DNA from: Geothrix fuzhouensis
GTDB lineage: Bacteria > Acidobacteriota > Holophagae > Holophagales > Holophagaceae
Direction of reading: 5' to 3'
NCBI RefSeq assembly: GCF_024609325.1
Contig: NZ_JANHMQ010000004.1
Location: 124,001-188,000, forward strand
Length of the DNA: 64,000 nt
Shown: piece after piece, positions 34,318 to 42,005 of the stretch
Position numbering within the stretch: position 1 is the stretch's first letter
Layout: each line of letters opens with the position of its first letter
The notes under the pieces: generated by a model
Database searches by the model: none
Told to the model about the DNA's origin: nothing
What the model saw: the letters and a program-made list of their open reading frames with translations, nothing else
Translations under genes and position numbers: made by a program

Positions 34318-35358
34318 ATGCGCATCGGCATCCTGGGTTATGGCCGCTTCGGGCGCGCTCTGGGCGAGCTGCTCCGCGAGGCCGGCCATGGCTATCGGGC
34401 CTGGGATCCAGCGGTGGAGGTGCCGGCGGAACACCGGGCTCCGGGGCTCCAGGAGTTGGCGGAGGCCGAGGCCCTGGTGCTGGCGGTGCCCATCGCCGCC
34501 CAAGCCGCCGTGCTGGCGAGCCTGCGGCCCCACCTGCGGCCGGACCAGCTGGTCTTCGACGTGGGTAGCGTGAAGTCGGGCCCTTGCGCCCTAATGGACG
34601 CCCAGTTGGGGGCGGCCATCCCCCATGCCGGGACGCATCCCCTCTTCGGCCCCGTGAGCCTGGCCCGGGCGGAGCGGCCGCTGCGCGTGGTGCTCTGCCC
34701 CTCGGCCCGGCATCCGGCTGCGGCCGACCGCGTGCAGGCCCTGTTCGAGAGCCTGGGCTGCGAGGTGTTGCGTCAGAGCCCCGAGGACCACGACCGGGTT
34801 ATGGCCACCACCCACGCTCTCACCTTCTTCATCGCCAAGGGCCTGCTGGCCGTGGGTGCCGGGGCCGAGCTGCCCTTCACGCCGCCCTCCTTCCACGCCA
34901 TCGCCCGCACGCTGGAGTCCGTGCGCGAGGACGCGGGCCACCTCTTCGCCGCGCTGCAGAACCAGAACCCCTTCGCCGCCGGGGCCCGGGAAGGCCTGCT
35001 GGAGGCCCTCTCCGCCATCCACCAAACCCTGGCGGAAGCCGTGGCCGAAGGCGCGGACGAGCAGCAGCTGGCCATCCCCAGCCTGGGAGAGCGGTCCCCC
35101 ATCCTCCAGGAGACCCGCGACCACATCGACGCCCTGGACCAGGAGCTGGTGGCTCTCCTCGCCCGCCGCACGGAGCTGGTGCTGCGGGCGGGCCGCGCCA
35201 AGGCGGAGCTGGGCCTGCCCGTGCACGACCCCGACCGCGAAGCCTCGCAGCTCCAGGCCCGCCGGGCCTGGGCCCAGGAGGCCCACCTGGACGAGCAGGG
35301 CGTGGCGGACGTCTTCCGGGCCGTGCTGCGCGCCTCGCGCGCCGCCCAGGGACGTTAA
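34318..35358 (+). CDS. tyrA: Bifunctional prephenate dehydrogenase / chorismate mutase
   Basis: 346 residues. N-terminal NAD site RIGILGYGRFGRALGELL, then VFDVGSVKSGP and IPHAGTHPLFGP (catalytic His region). The last 85 residues form an AroQ chorismate mutase: ETRDHIDALDQELVALLARRTELVLRAGRAKAELGLPV. The order is dehydrogenase then mutase, the reverse of E. coli TyrA. It would make 4-hydroxyphenylpyruvate for tyrosine. It converges with DUF2461 with a 7-nt gap. Confidence 0.9.
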   Translation: MRIGILGYGRFGRALGELLREAGHGYRAWDPAVEVPAEHRAPGLQELAEAEALVLAVPIAAQAAVLASLRPHLRPDQLVFDVGSVKSGPCALMDAQLGAAIPHAGTHPLFGPVSLARAERPLRVVLCPSARHPAAADRVQALFESLGCEVLRQSPEDHDRVMATTHALTFFIAKGLLAVGAGAELPFTPPSFHAIARTLESVREDAGHLFAALQNQNPFAAGAREGLLEALSAIHQTLAEAVAEGADEQQLAIPSLGERSPILQETRDHIDALDQELVALLARRTELVLRAGRAKAELGLPVHDPDREASQLQARRAWAQEAHLDEQGVADVFRAVLRASRAAQGR

Positions 35359-35365
35359 GGCACGC

Positions 35366-36067
35366 TTAGAAAGGCAGGTCCAGGGCCTTGCACAGGAAGG
35401 CGACGAGGGGAGCGGCCTGCCGGCAGGCGGCGGCCACCTGGTCGACGAAATCGGGAGCCAGCACCTGGGCGTTCGTGAAGCCGGTGGAGGTGTAGAAGTC
35501 CTTGAGCTTGAGGTCCTCCGCGCAGGGGTGGTCGGGATCGAAGCCCTGGGGGACCCGCTTGAGCGCGTCGCCTTCGATCTCCAGCCCGGACTTCCGGAGG
35601 GCCTTCCAGGCGGCGGGCTTGGTGGCGATGGCCTGGCGGACCTTGAACAGCGCATCGGGATCCGGGTGCCAGAGGCCGCCCCCCGCGAAGCTGCCGCCGG
35701 GCTCCAGGTGGAGGTAGAAGCCGGGCCCGTGGACGCCCCCGGCCAGCATGGCCCGGTGGGGGAAGTGGGCCGCGACGTGGGTCTTGTACGGCGTCTTGTC
35801 CTTGGCGAACCGCGTATCGCGGTAGATCCGGAACATGGAGCCGCCCGAGGGCCGCGGATCGGCGATGAAGTGGCGGCTGATGGATGCCAGCGGGCCGCTG
35901 AAGGCGGCGATGAGGCGAAGCATCGGCTCCCGAGCCTCGGCCTCGTACCGCGCCTTGTACTCCAGGAACCACGCGCGCTCGTTGTGGGCCTTCAGGTCCT
36001 TAAGGAACCGGAAGAGGCCTGGGCCCAGCGGGTTCTCCAGTCCAGAGGGAGTCGTCTTTGCGGCCAC
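35366..36067 (-). CDS. DUF2461 (TIGR02453) family protein
   Basis: 233 residues. Family words: LFRFLKDLKAHNERAWFLEYKARYEAEAREPM, SGGSMFRIYRDTRFAKDKTPYKTHVAAHF, GVHGPGFYLHLEPGGSFAGGGLWHPDP. Function unknown; cytoplasmic. Its stop is 7 nt from tyrA and its start faces the repeat region. Confidence 0.92.
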   Translation of the reverse strand: MAAKTTPSGLENPLGPGLFRFLKDLKAHNERAWFLEYKARYEAEAREPMLRLIAAFSGPLASISRHFIADPRPSGGSMFRIYRDTRFAKDKTPYKTHVAAHFPHRAMLAGGVHGPGFYLHLEPGGSFAGGGLWHPDPDALFKVRQAIATKPAAWKALRKSGLEIEGDALKRVPQGFDPDHPCAEDLKLKDFYTSTGFTNAQVLAPDFVDQVAAACRQAAPLVAFLCKALDLPF

Positions 36068-36186
36068 ATCGCCTCCGGGAGGGTGCCATCAGGTTACGCC
36101 CAAAATGAGACGGCCCCCGCTCGGGGGCCCCACCACGAGCACGCGTCGAGAGGCACCGAGGTGCCTGCACCCATGGGCTTGCCTGA

Positions 36187-36220
36187 ACGCAGAAGGCCGC
36201 CTTTCGGCGGCCTTCTGCGT
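36187..36220. terminator. Perfect 15-bp hairpin in the sod-DUF2461 gap
   Basis: ACGCAGAAGGCCGCC, loop TTTC, GGCGGCCTTCTGCGT. It could end transcription coming from the sod side; no long T-run follows. Confidence 0.55.
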
Positions 36221-36294
36221 CGGTGGCATAACCTCCTCGCCGGGTCCCGACTACGCAGGCTGCCCCGCAGCCTGCGTAGTCACCCGGCGGTCGG

Positions 36295-36387
36295 TCACTT
36301 CCCGAAGCTCTTGCTGACTTCGCTCCACTTGATGTTCTCGACAAATGCTTCGAGATACTTCGCGCGGGCGGTGCCGTAATCCACCAT
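36295..36387 (-). pseudogene. Extra copy A of the sod 3' end (30 codons)
   Basis: 93 nt equal to the end of sod from internal Met163 to the stop, with R189 changed to S and the stop TGA instead of TAA. It has an ATG, an open frame and GGAG 5 nt upstream (from the adjoining element), so a 30-residue peptide could be made. It lacks metal ligands and cannot be an SOD. Confidence 0.85.
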
Positions 36388-36473
36388 GGAGGCTCCGTCT
36401 CCAAGAGCGCAGGCCCGAAGGGACAAGCGATTGGGAGCACAGCGCGGGGCGCTGTGCGATAGACGGAGGTGTG
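36388..36473 (-). repeat. Two-stem structured element, sod locus copy A
   Basis: Outer stem CTCCGTCT (36393-36400) with AGACGGAG (36461-36468); inner hairpin GCACAGCGC-GGG-GCGCTGTGC (36437-36457) preceded by GCGATTGGGAG. On the minus strand it ends GGAGCCTCC directly at the ATG of sod fragment A. Confidence 0.65.
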
Positions 36474-36555
36474 CGACAGGAGAATAAAGGCGGGCCCCCG
36501 ATCCGGGGGCCCAACCGCGAGCACGCGTTGAGAGGCGCTGAGGCGCTCGCGCGCC

Positions 36556-36648
36556 TTACTTCCCGAAGCGCTTGCTGACTTCGCTCCACTTGATGTTCTC
36601 GACAAATGCTTCGAGATACTTCGCGCGGGCGGTGCCGTAATCCACCAT
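36556..36648 (-). pseudogene. Extra copy B of the sod 3' end (30 codons)
   Basis: 93 nt encoding the same 30 C-terminal residues of sod as the native gene and ending in TAA. The fragment starts at the codon for Met163 and is preceded by GGAGCCTCC. The same remarks as for copy A apply. Confidence 0.85.
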
Positions 36649-36731
36649 GGAGGCTCCGTCTCCAAGAGCGCAGGCCCGAAGGGACAAGCGATTGGGAGCA
36701 CAGCGCGGGGCGCTGTGCGATAGCCGGAGGT
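36649..36731 (-). repeat. Two-stem structured element, sod locus copy B
   Basis: Nearly identical to copy A, but the outer stem right arm is AGCCGGAG (36722-36729), giving one mismatch with CTCCGTCT (36654-36661). The inner GGG-loop hairpin is unchanged. Confidence 0.65.
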
Positions 36732-36885
36732 GTGCGACAGGAGAATAAAGGCGGGCCCCCGATCCGGGGGCCCAACCGCGAGCACGCGTTGAGAGGCGCT
36801 GAGGCGCTCGCGCGCGGCATAACCTCCTCGCCGGGTCCCGACTACGCAGGCTGCCCCGCAGCCTGCTTCGTCACCCGGCGGTCGG

Positions 36886-37464
36886 TTACTTCCCGAAGCG
36901 CTTGCTGACTTCGCTCCACTTGATGTTCTCGACAAATGCTTCGAGATACTTCGCGCGGGCGGTGCCGTAATCCACCATGAACGCGTGCTCCCACGAGTCC
37001 AGCACCACGAGCAGGTCCTGCTCGATGGGCAGGCCCAGGTGATGCTCGGCCACGAAGTAGGTGTGCAGCTTGCCGTCGCGGCGGTTGCGGGTGAGCAGGG
37101 CCCAGCCGGGCCCGCAGAGCGCTGTGGCCTTGAGGTCGGCGATCACCTTGTCCTTGCCGCCCACGGCATCCAGGGCGGCCTTGAGGCCGGCACTGATGGT
37201 CTGGTCGGCGCCCAGGTTCTCGAAGTAGAGCTCATGGAGGAAGGAGCCGTTGAAGGCCACGGCCTCGCGGCGCTTCAGCTCGCTGTACTCGTTGAAGGAG
37301 TAGTTGGCCTTGGTGTTGTCCGCCGCCGCCAGCTTCTCCTCGATCTCGTTCAGCTTGGTGACATAGCCCTTGTAGAGGCCGAAGTGCTGGTCCAGCTGGG
37401 AATCGCTGAGTCCCTTCAGGGCGCCGCCCTTCAGGTGGTCGTAGTTCTTGGCGGTGTAAGCCAT
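36886..37464 (-). CDS. sodB: Fe/Mn superoxide dismutase
   Basis: 192 residues, cytoplasmic, no signal peptide. Metal ligands His27 (DQHFGLY), His77 (NGSFLHELYF), Asp156 and His160 (VLDSWEHAFMVDYG). Whether Fe or Mn is used cannot be decided. The last 30 codons exist in two further copies downstream. It is the first-line enzyme of a cluster with dps, DUF3501 and rubrerythrin. Confidence 0.95.
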   Translation of the reverse strand: MAYTAKNYDHLKGGALKGLSDSQLDQHFGLYKGYVTKLNEIEEKLAAADNTKANYSFNEYSELKRREAVAFNGSFLHELYFENLGADQTISAGLKAALDAVGGKDKVIADLKATALCGPGWALLTRNRRDGKLHTYFVAEHHLGLPIEQDLLVVLDSWEHAFMVDYGTARAKYLEAFVENIKWSEVSKRFGK

Positions 37465-37564
37465 GGGTGTCTCCTTGGCAGCGCGACGCGCGGATGAGTA
37501 GTTTACTTAAGAAGTCGGAAATTGGATGAAACAGGCACAATGTTCAGGTGCGGGTCCGGTATCA

Positions 37565-37654
37565 GACGCGGCGGCCGGGCTTGGCCCGGACACCGCGTGG
37601 GGGTGCACGAGGGGGGACGCAGAGGACGCGAAGCGTCCGGGCGGTCCCCCCTCG
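37565..37654 (-). terminator. Double hairpin after dps, GGGGGGAC type
   Basis: CGAGGGGGGAC (37608-37618) pairs perfectly with GTCCCCCCTCG (37644-37654), starting 6 nt after the dps stop; inside is a smaller palindrome GGACGC-GAA-GCGTCC. A second hairpin follows (37566-37598, ACGCGG...CCGCGT with CCGGGC-TTG-GCCCGG inside). Same plan as after bamD. Confidence 0.6.
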
Positions 37655-37660
37655 TTTAGG

Positions 37661-38104
37661 TCAACCAAGCATCTCCCGCAGGAACCACGCCTCTTTCTGG
37701 TGGACCTGCACGAAGCGGGTGAGGAGGTCGGCGGTGCCGGGGTCGCCGGCGCCATTGGCCAGCTCGATGCCCTCGTGCATGTAGGTGATGACCGTCTCCT
37801 CGTTGGCCAGGGCCTCCTTCAGCATGGCTTCGGGATCCAGGCGGGCGGAAGGGCTGGAGATCTCCGCCTTCGACTGGGCTTCGATCTGGGCCGGGGCGTG
37901 CAGGGGCGTGCCGCCGACCATGCGGATGCGTTCCGCCAGCTCGTCCACGGTGTCGTCGGCGGCGGTGTAGAGGTCCTCGAAGCGCAGGTGGTAATCGCGG
38001 AAGTGGGGGCCGGTGACGGTCCAGTGGTAGCGCTTGGCGTTCAGGGCCAGCACGAAGGCAGTGGCCAATTCGGCATTCAGATGGTCGATGACGGAACGGT
38101 TCAC
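37661..38104 (-). CDS. dps: Dps-type ferritin-like DNA-protecting protein
   Basis: 147 residues from GTG 38104, which has GAGGAG upstream. Ferroxidase residues lie in AKRYHWTVTGPHFRDYHLRFEDLYTAADDTVDELAERIRMVGG, the Dps signature. It stores iron and removes peroxide, and may coat DNA, although no long basic tail is visible. It lies 10 nt after DUF3501. Confidence 0.93.
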   Translation of the reverse strand: MNRSVIDHLNAELATAFVLALNAKRYHWTVTGPHFRDYHLRFEDLYTAADDTVDELAERIRMVGGTPLHAPAQIEAQSKAEISSPSARLDPEAMLKEALANEETVITYMHEGIELANGAGDPGTADLLTRFVQVHQKEAWFLREMLG

Positions 38105-38114
38105 GAGCTTCTCC

Positions 38115-38672
38115 TCAGGAAAGCCAGGCAACCCAGGCGGCGGGTGCGGGCCAGCGGCCCGGGGCCTCGGCGTGGTTGGAGACGAGGGCGGCGAGGGTGC
38201 GGCCGTCCGGAATCACGTAGCGCAGCGCCAGCACGGAAGGCAGACGATCCTGCGGCCCGGCGGTGCCACGGTCCACGACCGGGGTCGCCATGGTGCCGTC
38301 CGACAGCTCCAGCAGCAGCTGGTCCGGGAAGGTGTGCAGGACCGCCAGGCGGCGGTCCCGCACCTCATCCGGAAACCCCAGCATCAATGTGGCGGCGATG
38401 CTGCGGGCGGCACCCTCGCGGCGGGGTGCCAGCACAGCGAAGGAGGCGCGGGTCTCGGCCAGCTCATCCGCATCCACGGTGTCGGGCGTCTTGCCCTCGG
38501 CCCAGAGCGTTTCGATGATCTGATCCTCGACGCTCTCCGCCGTTTCCGGCTGGAAGGTGATGCCCTCCGCCAGCTCCAGCCGCAAAGCGGCCTGGCGGCC
38601 TAGGAAGGCCTGCCGAGCCTGGAAGCGGGCGCGCTCGGTCGCTGGATCAAAGGCCATCACGGCCTCAGACAT
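38115..38672 (-). CDS. DUF3501-like protein
   Basis: 185 residues. It resembles DUF3501 proteins in layout: RARFQARQAFLGRQAALRL near the start, QIIETLWAEGKT, AATLMLGFPD and a final LRYVIPDGRTLAALVSNHAEAPG. Family function is unknown, but members are often next to rubrerythrin-type genes, as here: its ATG overlaps the rubrerythrin stop by 8 nt. The assignment is moderate. Confidence 0.6.
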   Translation of the reverse strand: MSEAVMAFDPATERARFQARQAFLGRQAALRLELAEGITFQPETAESVEDQIIETLWAEGKTPDTVDADELAETRASFAVLAPRREGAARSIAATLMLGFPDEVRDRRLAVLHTFPDQLLLELSDGTMATPVVDRGTAGPQDRLPSVLALRYVIPDGRTLAALVSNHAEAPGRWPAPAAWVAWLS

Positions 38673-39138
38673 GCTTCGCGATGTCGGCCGCGGGCTCCGC
38701 GAAGGCGGGTTTGGCGCCGGCCTGCAGCTTGGTGAGGGCCTCCTGAAAGCGACCCGCGTGGAAGCGCTCCACCTTGGCCAGGGTCTCGAACCAGGCGGCG
38801 ATCTCGGCGTAGCCCTCTTCCTTGGCGAGGCGGGCGAACTCGGGGTACATGTCCGTGTACTCGTAGGTCTCGCCAGCCACCGCGGATTTCAGGTTGGTGA
38901 GGGAATCGCCCAGGGGCAGGCCCGTGGCGGGATCGGCGGCCTTCTCGGCGAGGAACATCAGGTGCCTCAGGGCGTGGCCCGTCTCGCCATCGGCGCTGTG
39001 CTTGAAGAGGTCGGCGACTTCCTTGAGGCCTTCCTTCTCGGCCACCTGGGCCATCCAGGTGTAGCGGCGGTTCGCCTGGCTTTCGCCCGCGAATGCGGCC
39101 TTGAGGTTCTGATGGGTTTTCGAATCGATGAAGGACAT
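38665..39138 (-). CDS. Rubrerythrin-family diiron protein without rubredoxin domain
   Basis: 157 residues from MSFIDSKTHQNLKAAFAGESQANRRY. Diiron ligands: Glu in AGESQANRRY, ExxH in GETGH, AGETYEYTDMY, and ExxxH in KVERFHAGRF. The CxxC rubredoxin domain is missing, so electrons must come from another protein. Reduces peroxide. Start chosen by the GGAGAT upstream and the family N-terminus. Confidence 0.92.
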   Translation of the reverse strand: MSFIDSKTHQNLKAAFAGESQANRRYTWMAQVAEKEGLKEVADLFKHSADGETGHALRHLMFLAEKAADPATGLPLGDSLTNLKSAVAGETYEYTDMYPEFARLAKEEGYAEIAAWFETLAKVERFHAGRFQEALTKLQAGAKPAFAEPAADIAKHV

Positions 39139-39305
39139 GGGATCTCCTGAGGGGCCGTACTCGGCGGCATCAAGGTAGAGCCATCTCTGTGCCAAAGCAA
39201 TAAGTCAAATCATTGAATAAATTCTGTAAATTCCAAGACTCACGATCCCAGGAGAATCCCGACCGGTCGAGAGCCGAATTGACGATATATCGAGAGGTAG
39301 CGGAT

Positions 39306-39785
39306 TCAGCGAACCTTGGAGAGGCTGGCATGGATCTGGGCGGCATCCAGGCTGAGGGCACGGCCGAAGCCCAGCACCAGGCGCCCGGCGGTGGGCCGGA
39401 GGAGGAAGAAGGAGAAGTCCCCCAACCCGAGGGTCAACTCCGCTTGCGGGAATCGCGCCAGGTAGGCTTCCGCTGCGGATTCATGGCGATCCGAATCCCT
39501 GGGGATCTCCTCGGCCTCGCCTTGCAGGGTCACCCGGGGCAGGGCCAGGGGATCCTGACCCTCATCGAGGGGCGCCATGAGCATCAGGCTGACCGGGCTA
39601 TCCGCCAGAAGGTCGCGGGTGTGCTGGGCCAGGCGGCTCACGTGGATGAGGTGACCCGAGCCGTCTGGCGCCGCGACCACCGGCACCATGGAGACGAACG
39701 GCACACCCTCATGCAGCGTGCCTAGGGAGGCCACGAGGGGCTCGGTGAGCAGGGCTTGGAGCATGGCTTCCGTGGTCGGTTCCAT
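39306..39785 (-). CDS. Pyridoxamine 5'-phosphate oxidase-family (HugZ-like) protein
   Basis: 159 residues, split-barrel flavin fold: LLTEPLVASLGTLHEGVPFVSMVPVVAAPDGSGHLIHVSRLAQHTRDLLADSPVSLML, RVTLQGEAEEI. These proteins bind FMN, F420 or heme; HugZ-like members act in heme handling. GGAAGGAG lies upstream of the ATG. Placed between the oxidative-stress genes and a beta-lactamase. Confidence 0.85.
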   Translation of the reverse strand: MEPTTEAMLQALLTEPLVASLGTLHEGVPFVSMVPVVAAPDGSGHLIHVSRLAQHTRDLLADSPVSLMLMAPLDEGQDPLALPRVTLQGEAEEIPRDSDRHESAAEAYLARFPQAELTLGLGDFSFFLLRPTAGRLVLGFGRALSLDAAQIHASLSKVR

Positions 39786-39841
39786 GACGGGCTCCTTCCA
39801 GGGCGGACTCACCATTCTCCTCCACCTGTCAGCAGGGGCGC

Positions 39842-40714
39842 TCACTCCTTGAAGACGGAGACGAGGATGCGTCCCACTTCGGCCAGCACCGCGTTGCGGT
39901 GATCCATGGAAGCGGTGGAGCCGGTGTAGTAGACCGCCACCAGGAGCGGCGCCCGGTGAGGCGGGCGCAGGATGGCCACATCGTTCACGGTGCCGCGTTC
40001 TCCAGAACCGGTCTTGTCACCGGCGGCCCAATCTGCCGGAAGACCCGCCCGGAGGCGGTTCCGGCCCGTGGTGCAAGCCACCATCCAGCCTTCGAGGCGC
40101 TGGCGGGAGGCGGGGCTGAGCGCATCGCCCAGCAGCAGGACCCTCAGGGTGTCCACCATGGCCGAAGGCGTGGTCGTGTCCCGGGGATCGCCGGGCAGGG
40201 CGGTGTTCAGCGTGGGTTCCGTGCGGTCCAGGCGCGTCACGGGATCGCCCAGCGTGCGGGCGAAGGTGGTGATGGCCTCGGGGCCGCCGAGGGTCTGGAG
40301 CAGCAGATTGGCGGCCGTGTTGTCACTGACCTCCACGGCGGCGGCACAGAGGTCCCCTACTCCCAGACCTCCCTCCGCCACGTGCGCCGTGGTCACAGGC
40401 GCGTAGTCCAGCAGGTCCGCCTGGCCGTAGGGGACGCGGCGGTTCAGGGCCTCCTGGCCTCCATCCACCCGGGCGAGTACGGCGCCCGCCAGCAACACCT
40501 TGAAGGTGCTGCACAGGGGAAAGCGTTCGCCGCCCCGGTGGTCCAGGCGGCGGCCCGAACCCGTATCGAGGACGGCCACCCCCAGGCGCCCTCCGGCGCG
40601 GGCTTCCAGGGCCGCCAGACGCGCCGGGGCGGATGGCGCCGGCCATGGCACCTGCGGCGGTGCAGCCTGGAGGGGCAGGAGCAGGCAAGCGGCGGCGAGC
40701 ACAGTCCAGGTCAT
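39842..40714 (-). CDS. Class A serine beta-lactamase
   Basis: 290 residues with a signal peptide (VLAAACLLLPLQA). All four class A boxes are in normal spacing: STFK (Ser69), SDN (130-132), EPTLN (Glu166) and KTGSG (234-238). A Cys precedes Ser69 as in carbapenemases, but the partner Cys238 is Gly, so that disulfide is not formed. No mobile element adjoins it, suggesting a resident gene. Periplasmic hydrolysis of beta-lactams is expected; spectrum unknown. Confidence 0.93.
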   Translation of the reverse strand: MTWTVLAAACLLLPLQAAPPQVPWPAPSAPARLAALEARAGGRLGVAVLDTGSGRRLDHRGGERFPLCSTFKVLLAGAVLARVDGGQEALNRRVPYGQADLLDYAPVTTAHVAEGGLGVGDLCAAAVEVSDNTAANLLLQTLGGPEAITTFARTLGDPVTRLDRTEPTLNTALPGDPRDTTTPSAMVDTLRVLLLGDALSPASRQRLEGWMVACTTGRNRLRAGLPADWAAGDKTGSGERGTVNDVAILRPPHRAPLLVAVYYTGSTASMDHRNAVLAEVGRILVSVFKE

Positions 40715-40780
40715 GGAACTCCCGGGAAAGGCTTCCCTTCTACCACGACACGGAGTACTCGGATCTGGCTCGACGGCGGC

Positions 40781-40954
40781 CTACTCGGTCTCCTGGCCCT
40801 CTTCAGGGGTACCCTCGGGGTCGTCACTCTCTGGAATGTCGTTGCCCAAGGCGTCCTTCTTCAGCGCCTTCTTCTGCAGCTTCTCTTCCTTCTTCTTCTG
40901 GCGGGCGAGATCCTTCTGCCGCTTTTCGAAGTTGTAGTTGGGCTTTCTGGCCAT
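40781..40954 (-). CDS. Small Lys-rich hypothetical protein
   Basis: 57 residues, MARKPNYNFEKRQKDLARQ then a run of Lys/Glu (KKKEEKLQKKALKKD) and an acidic tail. This kind of short charged, probably helical protein is widespread and unnamed. Start set at 40954 by resemblance to those proteins. Confidence 0.65.
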   Translation of the reverse strand: MARKPNYNFEKRQKDLARQKKKEEKLQKKALKKDALGNDIPESDDPEGTPEEGQETE

Positions 40955-41001
40955 GGCACGTCCGATCACGAAAAGGGTGAAGCCTCAGCCCTATAGGTAG
41001 T

Positions 41002-41475
41002 CTAACGCCTCACGCGCCGCAGTGCCTGGATCAGGTCGTCCAGCCGCTGGAGGAAGGTGGAGCGATCCCTGGCCGTGTAGGGGGCCGGGCCGGTGCCCAG
41101 CTCGCCCATGGCCCGCAGGTGCGTCATCAGCTCGCGGCTGGCCAGGGCGTCGCCGATGGAATCGGGCGAGTACACCCGGCCCTTGGCGTCCAGGGCCCGG
41201 GCGCCCTTTTCGAGGCAGCGGGCCGCCAGCGGGATGTCCGCCGTCACGGCGATGTCCGAGGCCGTGATGTTCTCCACGATCCAGTCGTCGGCCCCGTCGA
41301 ACTGCCCCTTGGCCACCACCACCGACTCGAACAGCGGATTCCGGGGCACCCGCAGGGGGGCGTTCGAGACCAGCAGCACCCGCAGCCCGCAGCGCGTCGC
41401 CACGCGGAAGACCTCGTCCTTCACCGGACAGGCGTCCGCGTCCACGAAGATGCGAATGCCGGGCTCCGTGTTCAT
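41002..41475 (-). CDS. YaiI/YqxD family protein (UPF0178)
   Basis: 157 residues: IFVDADACPVKDEVFRVATRCGL, LVSNAPLRVP, VAKGQFDGADDWIVENI, SDIAVTADIPLAARCLEKGARALDAKGRVYS. A PIN-like fold with conserved Asp suggests a nuclease-like metal site, but the function is unknown. Starts 4 nt inside the FMN reductase gene. Confidence 0.92.
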   Translation of the reverse strand: MNTEPGIRIFVDADACPVKDEVFRVATRCGLRVLLVSNAPLRVPRNPLFESVVVAKGQFDGADDWIVENITASDIAVTADIPLAARCLEKGARALDAKGRVYSPDSIGDALASRELMTHLRAMGELGTGPAPYTARDRSTFLQRLDDLIQALRRVRR

Positions 41476-42005
41476 GGGGTACCGGCGGCGGCCAGGGCCC
41501 GCAGGGCGGCTTCCACCCGCGCCACCTGGGCCGGATCGGCCAGCCGTCCGTCGGCGTCCAGGCTGGACGCAGCCAGGGTGAGGCAGAGCGACGCCTCGGG
41601 CACCACCCGCGCCGACATCACTTCCAGCGTGTGGGCCAGCGAGGCCTGGGCCTTGGCGCCCCCCTCTGGTGAGGGCGAAGCGCTCCAGGCCGCCACGGGC
41701 TTGCCCACACAGACGCCCGAAGAAACCACCCACTCCAGCAGGTTCTTCAGCACGGCGGGCATGGCGTGGATGTACTCCGGCGTGCAGAAGAGCAGGGCCT
41801 CCGCCGTCTGGATGCGGCGGCGCAGATCGGCGACCGGCTCGGGCGGCGGGTCGATGTCCCGCTCGGGGCTGAAGTGCGGCAGCTCGTCCAGCCGCTCCCA
41901 GGCCTCGAAGCTGAGGTCCGGCGGCGCCAGGCGGGCCGCCTCCCGGAGCAGGCGTGCGTTGAGAGAGCCGGCCCGCAGGCTGCCGGCCAGGGTGAGCACA
42001 CGCAT
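41472..42005 (-). CDS. NADPH-dependent FMN reductase family protein
   Basis: 177 residues, flavodoxin-like: MRVLTLAGSLRAGSLNARLLREAARL (phosphate loop GSLRxxSxN), EALLFCTPEYIHAMPAVLKNLLEWV (P-E-Y motif). Reduces flavins or quinones. Its ATG overlaps the stop of the small membrane protein gene. Confidence 0.9.
   Translation of the reverse strand: MRVLTLAGSLRAGSLNARLLREAARLAPPDLSFEAWERLDELPHFSPERDIDPPPEPVADLRRRIQTAEALLFCTPEYIHAMPAVLKNLLEWVVSSGVCVGKPVAAWSASPSPEGGAKAQASLAHTLEVMSARVVPEASLCLTLAASSLDADGRLADPAQVARVEAALRALAAAGTP

Larger units (their letters stand above)
36068..36885. repeat. 818-bp repeat region between DUF2461 and sod
   Basis: A partial tandem array. Repeated parts: hairpin GGCCCCCG/CGGGGGCC (36112, 36492, 36753), GAGCACGCGTTGAGAGGCGC-like stretch (three versions), CCGGGT-type stop-proximal hairpin (36231-36290 and 36820-36880), the sod 3' fragment (two extra copies), and the two-stem element (two copies). 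Spacing between fragment starts is 261 and 330 bp. No larger gene is supported. Confidence 0.85.

Noticed and set aside
36068-36885. CRISPR array
   Set aside because: Repeats are long, unequal, contain gene fragments and hairpins, and there are no regular spacers or cas genes. No CRISPR was seen anywhere in the window.
36000-36935. 311-codon frame through the sod repeat region
   Set aside because: It only strings together tandem repeat copies; its parts are the sod 3' fragments and hairpin sequence.
39842-40714. KPC-type carbapenemase identity of the beta-lactamase
   Set aside because: Cys before Ser69 is present but position 238 is Gly, so the defining disulfide cannot form.
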